Of a DNA stretch of 64,000 nucleotides, positions 60,700-64,000 are shown piece by piece. The stretch covers positions 16,304,263 to 16,368,262 of the forward strand of contig OY848918.1 in NCBI GenBank assembly GCA_963693285.1, written 5' to 3'. The notes below the pieces were generated by a model. It searched no databases, was not told the DNA's origin, and worked only from the letters and a program-made list of their open reading frames with translations. Position 1 is the stretch's first letter, and the number at the start of each line of letters is the position of its first letter. The position numbers were made by a program, and so were the translations under genes. The stretch comes from Xestospongia muta (taxonomy: Eukaryota > Porifera > Demospongiae > Haplosclerida > Petrosiidae).

Positions 60700-61356
60700 G
60701 TATTATGTACTTCAGTACATTAAAATTATTTCTTTTTGGTAAACAAACGAATTCTTTTGATACTGGTAACGAGCGTAACAGGAAAACATGATGATGGCCA
60801 TCAATGTACCAAAATATCTGCACAGCAACCGAACAAGCTTAGTACCAGATGTATCTACCTCATCAGCATTGAACTTCAGCCCTTTTGATGTCATGAAAAT
60901 TATGATGTCATTGTATAATTTGTCCTTTCGATTCCTTTCTGTGATTGGCTGTAAACTGGAGTCAGGTGGTTGATGCTCCTGAAGATACATTTGTCAGGGG
61001 GAGTCCATTGAAACATCAAAAGCATTGACTGTTGACTCACGTGAGACAGACGTTGTCGTACTTTCAGTTTTCCCATTCACACATACACAATACTTTAAAA
61101 ACCTGCCAAAAGATGATATGACAGGCTGAATGAGCAATGCTGAATCAACAGGGTCCAAAGAGTCCTTCTGAGGTCCAACATTCGATGACAATAGTTCGTA
61201 AATATGAGATGACAACCCAGGTATTTTCGGCCGTATTACGGAGGTGAAGAAATCTAGAAACGTATACTCAACTTCTGGGATTTGAGTAATCGTCCAGGGT
61301 ATCAGCATTCTTTTAAAAGACGGCAGAAAAACCGAAACATTGGCAAAATCAGCCAT
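60700..61356 (-). pseudogene. unknown repeat-borne gene, right-arm copy
   Basis: Minus-strand frame from 61,356: MADFANVSVFLPSFKRMLIP, VEYTFLDFFTS, IYELLSSNVGPQKDSLDPVD, with 120 uninterrupted residues and no 5-bp duplication, unlike the left copy. A stop at 60,994 replaces the codon that reads Arg in the left copy. The following frame gives LQEHQPPDSSLQPITERNR and FNADEVDTSGTKLVRLL. Each arm's copy is broken at a different place. Family not recognised. Confidence 0.5.
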
Positions 61357-61579
61357 TATATTTAAACAAAATTAATGAACAAAACCTAATAATGAAGCGG
61401 CAGGCCATGTCACATGGGCGGGTAATGGGAAACAATGAATTTAATTGGAATGGCCTTATCATCAGTTAAATAAACTTATTTCCAGCTGGACATTGCTGGT
61501 TTATGGTACTAAATAGAGGAAGATAACAAGACTTATACAATGTCTTGAACTTGCCCTGCACTCACATTTGGTTAGATCT

Positions 61580-61831
61580 CAAACCATTCCCTTTGTTTTG
61601 TAGTTTTTACAACCGAATGAGCACAAGATATTGATGCTATGATAGCGTAGGTCCTCGTTTGCCCCTTCTACTCTCTTTAGCACTCATTTTCTAGCAGCTT
61701 CAAGAGTTCTTGATTCTCTGTGTACTAGCTGTACAGCATTTGTTCTCTTATTACGTCTTTTTTGTTTCTAGCTCGGCGTAAGACGCAAAAGTTTCACCAC
61801 CAACAAACGACATTCCTTCATAAGTGGCCAT
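61580..61831 (-). pseudogene. ZSWIM3/FAR1-like N-terminal scrap, right-arm copy
   Basis: From 61,831 the minus strand reads MATYEGMSFVGGETFASYAE and then breaks in the same place as the left-arm copy. This shared break predates the palindrome duplication. The ATG is present here but is ATT in the left copy. Confidence 0.4.
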
Positions 61832-62864
61832 GATTGATGTGGGTGTGGTTTTACGTTTATGAGGCGTAGTTTGGTTTGCCGGACCAATAGCTACAAAATA
61901 ACGTGTCCTGTTACTGGACCTATAGCCACTGCCAACTTTAAACGAGTTACTAAATTTAGCAGCCATAAACAATTATAGAATTATAGAATCTATTGAAAGT
62001 GTCTTACTTTCCCAATCCTGCTCAACTTACTTTTACCAATTACAGAAATGTCAACATGCCAGCGATTCAATTGATCAATAAAACTTGTTATTTGAATTGC
62101 AGTCAAGTCAATGAAACAAATGTCAATTCATGCTGGAACTCATTTTCCAATACCAAGGCATATGCTATCACTTGCATCAATTCAAGAAAACTCTGATAAA
62201 TACCCAACAAGTGTGACATATTTTTTTACAACTGATTCTACAGCTACTCAAGTAACAATATCTGACAACCAAGGTACAATTGGAAGTACCATAGTATTGA
62301 ATAAATGACAATCTTAGCCCACCTTCACTACAATGTATCTTATTATATTTACCAAATACAATGTGAGCAATCTCAAAGTTTAGATCTAATGAGTACAATC
62401 AACCAACTGGTGTATATTATATACTTGGTGCAACATTGGTGTAGTTTTGACAGCTCTCAACACAGGCTGGTACTATTGTAAGAGGGAATAAGGAGTTGTG
62501 GATACAATATTATAAAACATAGTTCATCAAAGATATCATAACAATGCCAGGCATCAATGTTATCAGATTTATGCCTGTAAACAATTATTTATCTGGTGGT
62601 AAGTACAACAGGCTCTTTGTTGTGTTATTTGTAAAACATGTTTATTTGGCTAACAGCTTCAACTGAATCACCAATAATCCAGAAAAAGAGAATTAGTTAT
62701 CTACTCTAATACTTCTTACTGACTGCATTTGTTAAGCAACCTTCAGGCAAATTTTGTTCTTATAGAGCATTCAAATTGGGCCCAGTTAATAGGGCTTCTT
62801 CGTGCACTTATTAACTAAAGGACATGTTGCCCGTTTAATCTATACATTTCAGTACCTACAAGGT

Positions 62865-64000
62865 TATTCTCAATGTTCAATCATCAGTTAACTACATCAC
62901 ATTCCAGTGGAACACTGAAAATGCTAATGGTTTTAACAACTTTCCTCCATCATCTTAAACTTCTACTGACATCATATGGCTCAATAGCAATATTGGTTGC
63001 ACATTATATATTATTCAAACCAACTTGGAATGGCATGACAGAGTAAGTGAGAGGGCAGAGAGGGCACCTATAAACCTTGTCCACAAAATATTATATATAA
63101 CAAGTACATAGGTGAAGAAGACTGTGGGGATCAGCTCCATGGCTATTACAGTTGTAAAATCAAGTAACACAAGTTGTATAAATATATAGTCTTCATTCTG
63201 TTCAATGTTACCATCATGAATACATACATTTTACACAAACACTATCACAACCAGCAACATTTAAAACATAAAAGATTTCTATGTTCAGCTAGCAAAAGAG
63301 TTGATAGGTAACTATTGTAGTCAACTAAGATGTGGTGACAGTTGAAGACCTATTCATCAACTATCTCTTTATCATTTTCCTATGAAGATAAGTGATGACA
63401 ACAACAAGTTGAAAAGAGGTCAATACTCTTACCACAATGCAGTTCACCACACTCATGTTGATGGTTCCTCTCACATCCTGGTATTATAGAGAGTGTGATG
63501 TTTGGATTTTTCATACTGGTGATACTAAAGATTGCTTTCTAATTTGGCACACATTGGCTACAACAATCACGACCAATTGTCACTATTGTATGAGCAGAAA
63601 CAGAAAAACTTTAAGGCATACATACTGCTTAATAATACTCTATAGTTCAAAAACCTACATTACTTCGAGTGTTTCTAGCTTTGAAAAGACATAACAATGC
63701 CTTCAGTAGTATGTATTGCAGCTTAGATTCAGCGATCCACTTGCTTTAGCTTGGTGTACGAAAAAGTGCTTTACTCTCACGCTACTATATCTCCGTCGTA
63801 GTAATGTCTACAGCCAACTTTCAAGATATAGAATGTCCACTTCTCGAACTCATCTTCCTTCTGAACGAACCTTCTCTATACCAATCTGCCTAGTTCTTTC
63901 AGTAAAACTCACTCTTTGCTGGTCAACCTAAAAGGTCATTTTCTAATTTTTCTTGAAATAAATTTCGCTGTCACGTGTATTTGCGCCATTTTGCGGTTTA
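62865..64000. repeat. single copy of the 1.1-kb unit, reversed, and terminal repeat
   Basis: Corresponds in reverse to one unit of the left triplication plus its flank down to about 22,932. The last bases (CACGTGTATTTGCGCC) match the left arm up to TTTGCG and then diverge. No gene recognised. Confidence 0.75.

Larger units (their letters stand above)
59487..62860. repeat. composite repetitive insertion, right-arm copy
   Basis: Reverse image of 26,630-30,000: outer inverted pair at about 59,490-59,585 and 61,850-61,945, inner pair near 60,090 and 61,435. It holds the mirrored decayed coding pieces listed separately. The minus-strand frame 59,807-59,625 is conserved with the left arm but unidentified. 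Confidence 0.7.
46807..64000. repeat. right arm of the giant palindrome
   Basis: Matches the left arm in reverse from ACACAATTGTACTTAATG at 46,807 to the window end, where the mirrored left-arm position is about 22,932. It differs by the 2,467-bp block at 48,887-51,353, a piggyBac-type MITE, a duplicated ankyrin segment at 56.98-59.5 kb, and absence of the 8.4-kb transposon. Confidence 0.9.

Overview
This is a eukaryotic, AT-rich, intron-bearing window, most likely from a marine invertebrate. A demosponge such as Amphimedon is my best guess. The reasons are the short exons with GTAAGT-type donors, the lineage-typical multidomain gene (ankyrin repeats, Roc-like GTPase, COR-like region, SH3 and Death domains), and the mix of decayed transposons. 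No tRNA, rRNA or CRISPR array was seen. All splice models were made by eye.

Layout. 1-12 kb is gene-poor and holds transposon relics: a decayed DUF7869-type gene at 2.2-2.9 kb, a (CT)n tract near 6 kb, a non-LTR reverse-transcriptase fragment at 8.3 kb, a Ulp1-type protease fragment at 9.0-9.4 kb and a pogo/Jerky-like transposase pseudogene at 9.5-10.5 kb. A decayed piece of a second copy of the large gene lies at 11.9 kb. From 12.7 to 45.5 kb on the minus strand runs one large gene of at least 14 coding exons. It encodes about 1,350 residues: five ankyrin repeats, a Roc-like GTPase, a COR-like region, three SH3 domains and a Death domain.

From about 22.9 kb to the end, the window is a giant imperfect palindrome. 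The left arm (22.9-46.1 kb) is mirrored by the right arm (46.8-64.0 kb) around a 200-base assembly gap and GA repeats. The right arm carries a divergent paralogue on the plus strand that starts at 47,405. Five of its ankyrin exons are visible before the window ends. The arms differ by clean insertions, a deletion and a local duplication, so one arm often supplies the empty site for an element in the other.

The two most interesting items are these. (1) An 8,434-bp DNA transposon (31,443-39,876) sits in the left arm. It has 35-bp terminal inverted repeats and a short AG duplication, and the matching right-arm sequence is uninterrupted. It carries two divergently transcribed, apparently intact genes: a 12-exon DUF7869/DDE-like protein (920 aa) and an 8-exon protein (801 aa) with a ParB/sulfiredoxin-like domain. 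Both ends hold tandem arrays of the palindrome TTGAAATTTCAA. (2) The first ankyrin exons of the two arm paralogues differ only by amino-acid-changing substitutions, while the adjoining intron is almost identical. This looks like diversification of a recognition surface on an innate-immune-like receptor.
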